From NCBI GenBank assembly GCA_030682385.1, contig JAUXOG010000114.1, positions 1 through 43,568 on the forward strand: a stretch of 43,568 nt of DNA, given 5' to 3'. The position numbers were made by a program, and so were the translations under genes. Source of the DNA: Bacteroidota bacterium. Lineage in GTDB: Bacteria; Bacteroidota; Ignavibacteria; UBA10030; BY39. Positions within the stretch are counted from its first letter, which is position 1. Each line of letters starts with the position of its first letter. Below, piece after piece: positions 41,372-43,568 of this stretch. The notes beneath the pieces were generated by a model. The model did not search any database. It saw only the letters and a program-made list of their open reading frames with translations, and was not told the DNA's origin.

Positions 41372-42607
41372 ATGCAACTAATGAAAGCAGTTATTAAAGA
41401 AAAGCCATATCCGGGGAAGGATTGGCACAAAGGTTTTAAACTCACTGAAAAGGAAATCCCTGAAATAAAAAATTCCGATGAAGTGAAGATTAAAGTATTA
41501 GCGACAGCAATTTGCGGAACCGACGTGGGAATTTATAACGCAAAAGATTCGCTCAAGGATTCGATGATGATTTTAGACACACCGGACGTTATTGTCGGGC
41601 ACGAGTTTAGCGGCAAAATTGTCGATGCGGGTGCAAAAGCAAAACTTCAACTTGCACAGATGTTGATTGATCAGGTAAAAGGCATCTCTGTTGTTAAAAA
41701 ATTTGTAGGCAGGCGCAGCCCTATTCAGCTTGCAAGCGATCCAAACTTTTTCAAATTTTTAGATAAGTATATTTACTGTTCAGCCGAAATGCATGTTACC
41801 TGCGGCAAATGTGTTCAATGTAAAGCCGGCGATTATCATGTCTGTCAGAATACAATTATCAGAGGTTTACACGGCGATGGCTCGTATGCTGAATACTTAA
41901 CTTTGCCTGTCGAAAATATTCGTCTATTTTATAAAACTGATATCCCCCTCGAAGTAATTGCATTTATGGATGCAATCGGAAATGCAACCCATACTGTACA
42001 ATCGGTTGATGTTAAGGGAAAATCGGTTGCGATATTAGGTTGCGGTGTTCAGGGATTAATGGCGACAGCAGTGGCGAAATATCTAGGAGCAAAAAAAATA
42101 TTTGTTACCGATGCTTCGCACGGCGAGTTTACGCATGACAAGTTAGAAAATTCCCGCTTCCGACTTGCTCGGTTGTATGGAGCTAAGCATTGCTTTGATG
42201 TTTCGATTGACCGGGAGAAAGAAAAATTTTACAAAACAGTTTTAGAAGAAACTAACAATGCCGGTGTTGATGCGGTTATAGAAATGTCGGGTAACTACAA
42301 AGCCTACGAGGATGCTTTTAAAGTTATTAGGATGGGTGGAACAATTTCGTTACTCGGCATACCCGGCGGACAAATGGTAACCGACTTCGCAAAGCATATA
42401 ATATTCCCCGGTGTAACAATCAAAGGCATTATCGGACGAAGAGTATGGGACACGTGGGATGTTATGACTGAAATTCTGAAAAAAGGTCTTGCCAAAAAAT
42501 TCGTTAAAACAGGATTCATCACGCACGATTTACCGCTCGAAAAAGTTGATGAAGGCATCAACGCTATAATGAAAGGCGACGCGCTGAAAGTTATATTAAG
42601 ACCGTGA
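41372..42607 (+). CDS. Zinc-dependent MDR alcohol dehydrogenase (threonine dehydrogenase-like)
   Basis: 411 residues. Catalytic-domain marks: ICGTDVGIYN (zinc Cys), GHEFSGKIV, and a structural-zinc lobe with CGKCVQCKAGDYHVC. NAD-binding fold with VAILGCGVQGLMATAVAKYLGA. The pattern NAIGNATHTVQSVDV resembles L-threonine 3-dehydrogenase and sorbitol dehydrogenase relatives. About 55 extra residues (AKAKLQLAQMLIDQVK..FLDKYIYCSAEMHVT) sit between GHE..G and the cysteine cluster, where relatives read directly GDRV. Start ATG 41372 has GAGG 7 nt before it. Substrate uncertain. Confidence 0.82.
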   Translation: MQLMKAVIKEKPYPGKDWHKGFKLTEKEIPEIKNSDEVKIKVLATAICGTDVGIYNAKDSLKDSMMILDTPDVIVGHEFSGKIVDAGAKAKLQLAQMLIDQVKGISVVKKFVGRRSPIQLASDPNFFKFLDKYIYCSAEMHVTCGKCVQCKAGDYHVCQNTIIRGLHGDGSYAEYLTLPVENIRLFYKTDIPLEVIAFMDAIGNATHTVQSVDVKGKSVAILGCGVQGLMATAVAKYLGAKKIFVTDASHGEFTHDKLENSRFRLARLYGAKHCFDVSIDREKEKFYKTVLEETNNAGVDAVIEMSGNYKAYEDAFKVIRMGGTISLLGIPGGQMVTDFAKHIIFPGVTIKGIIGRRVWDTWDVMTEILKKGLAKKFVKTGFITHDLPLEKVDEGINAIMKGDALKVILRP

Positions 42608-42632
42608 ATTGCGAAAGGGTGAAGGGGAGAAA

Positions 42633-42710
42633 ATGAGAATTGGTGAACGTGAGAAGTACAAAATTCTCGACAAGAAGAAAGACGAAATTATAGCGATGTA
42701 CGGAATGTAA
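42633..42710 (+). other. Short open frame, possible gene fragment or tiny gene
   Basis: A 25-residue frame (RIGEREKYKILDKKKDEIIAMYGM) preceded by AAGGGGAG. It looks like the first helices of a helix-turn-helix protein cut short by TAA. Either a relic or chance. The surrounding gap 42608-42840 is AT-rich and otherwise empty apart from AT-rich promoter-like sequence near 42790-42830. Confidence 0.25.
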
Positions 42711-42840
42711 GAATCAGCAGAACTCCAGTTTTGTTTGTATTGTCACGTTCTTATACCGGAATTGTTGCTACTAATTGTCAGGGAATTATTTGATTATCGT
42801 GGAAATATTTTTATATTTTAATATAAAAAGAAAAAAGCAC

Positions 42841-43568
42841 ATGAATAATTCGACCGACCTTACTTTTATAACAAACGAAGAAAATCAGAACCTTAAAAAT
42901 AGGTTTGAAGTGTTAATCAAGGACACTCAACTTTTTGATTGCCTTGTTGGATATTTTTATACTAGTGGGTTTCATTCAATTTATGAGTCGTTAGAAGACA
43001 CAGAAAAAATCAGAATTCTAATTGGAATAAATACAAACCGAGAAGTTTACGATTTGATTAAGAAATCCAAGAAAGAAGAACCACAATCATTTCAATTCTC
43101 TCATGCCGAAACGAAACAAGAATTCGAAAATGCTGTAGAGAAAGAATTGGAGGATTCGGACGATAATCAAAAAGTTGAAAAAGGAATAATAAAATTTACC
43201 GAGTGGCTTAAAAATAAAAAGTTAGAAATTAGAGCATACCCTACCCAAAACATTCACGCAAAACTGTATATAATGACGTTTGTTGAAGATGACAGAGACG
43301 TTGGCCGCGTTATTACAGGTTCAAGCAATTTCACACAAGCAGGTTTGATTGATAACCTTGAGTTTAATGTTGAATTAAAAAACCGTGCTGATTATGAGTT
43401 TGCCAAACAAAAATTTGAAGAACTCTGGAGAGACTCGGTTGATGTAAGTGAAAAATATATTCAAACGATTGATAATAAAACCTGGTTAAATCAAAACATA
43501 ACTCCTTACGAGCTTTATCTTAAATTCTTGTATGAATATTTTAAAGATGAATTGGGCAGAACGGATGA
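42841..43568 (+). CDS. Phospholipase-D-like domain protein, N-terminal part (runs off window)
   Basis: Open from the ATG at 42841 to the window end (242 codons seen). The segment has LFDCLVGYFYTSGFHSIYESLEDTEKIRILIGI, a charged helical insert, then NIHAKLYIM (His139, Lys141) and ITGSSNFTQAGLIDNLEFNVEL, the HxK..GSSN pattern of the PLD superfamily. In many bacteria such an N-terminal domain precedes a SNF2/DEAD-type helicase in large defence or restriction-associated proteins; that the missing part is a helicase is inference. Weak ribosome binding site (AAAAAGAAAAAAG). Confidence 0.65.
   Translation, partial: MNNSTDLTFITNEENQNLKNRFEVLIKDTQLFDCLVGYFYTSGFHSIYESLEDTEKIRILIGINTNREVYDLIKKSKKEEPQSFQFSHAETKQEFENAVEKELEDSDDNQKVEKGIIKFTEWLKNKKLEIRAYPTQNIHAKLYIMTFVEDDRDVGRVITGSSNFTQAGLIDNLEFNVELKNRADYEFAKQKFEELWRDSVDVSEKYIQTIDNKTWLNQNITPYELYLKFLYEYFKDELGRTD

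Noticed and set aside
1-43568. CRISPR arrays, rRNA operon, prophage or transposase genes
   Set aside because: No regularly spaced repeats, rRNA-like sequence, or phage or transposase proteins were seen on either strand.

Overview
The window reads as a chromosomal segment of a Gram-negative, AT-rich bacterium of the Bacteroidota/Chlorobi (FCB) assemblage, most likely class Ignavibacteria or a close relative (inference). Reasons: two proteins end in a type IX secretion (T9SS) sorting domain with the YPNPFN motif, there is a Kdo/Lpt lipopolysaccharide operon, menaquinone genes (mqnD of the futalosine route plus ubiE/menG), tandem ExbD genes in a Ton operon, a DUF5686/CarboxypepD_reg outer-membrane protein, and dispersed palindromic intergenic repeats. 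No ribosomal RNA gene, CRISPR array, phage module or insertion sequence was seen.

Layout. 1-337: 3' end of a T9SS cargo gene. 429-1991: dicarboxylate/amino-acid:cation symporter. 1992-2452: non-coding, with two palindromic repeat elements. 2453-7396: tightly overlapping operon kdsA-kdsC-kdsD-lptC-lptA-like-lptB, which makes Kdo and exports LPS. 7398-9205: an accessory cassette (truncated DNA methyltransferase, two small unknown genes, a HARE-HTH/PD-(D/E)XK-like nuclease). It lies between two copies of the lptB 3' end, so it looks inserted there. 9307-9644: antitoxin and an internally deleted RelE-type toxin relic. 9650-13411: DUF5686 outer-membrane protein and rmuC. 13412-13759: second copy of the 127-bp repeat, inverted. 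13969-15611 (minus): mqnD and menG. 15719-21879: DAHP synthase, ABC exporter pair, TPR/periplasmic-binding protein, radC. 21917-23121: a self-contained unit with a consensus promoter, strong ribosome binding sites and a terminator, encoding a coiled-coil lipoprotein and a LysM protein. 23152-24912: phoH and convergent mazG. 25005-28583: CheY-like regulator, membrane histidine kinase and NtrC-type sigma54 activator. 28588-28757: two matching palindromes and a sigma54 promoter. 28792-35098: STAS protein, ExbB, two ExbD, TonB, small membrane protein, PstS-like lipoprotein, TPR protein and pyrophosphatase. 35245-35316: tRNA-Thr(CGU), followed by two hairpins and a second copy of its 3' end. 35524-42607: T9SS-exported PHP-domain protein, rpmE, GlmU-like protein, rsmB, DUF1028 protein, zinc alcohol dehydrogenase. 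42841-end: start of a phospholipase-D-like, defence-type protein cut by the window edge.

The two most notable points are (i) the gene cassette bounded by a 67-bp duplication of the lptB 3' end, which keeps lptB intact, and (ii) a legible sigma54 circuit: histidine kinase and NtrC-type activator genes, then paired palindromes and a -24/-12 promoter reading into a Ton-energisation operon that also carries an orphan solute-binding lipoprotein and a TPR protein. All comparisons were made by eye. No database search or computation was possible.
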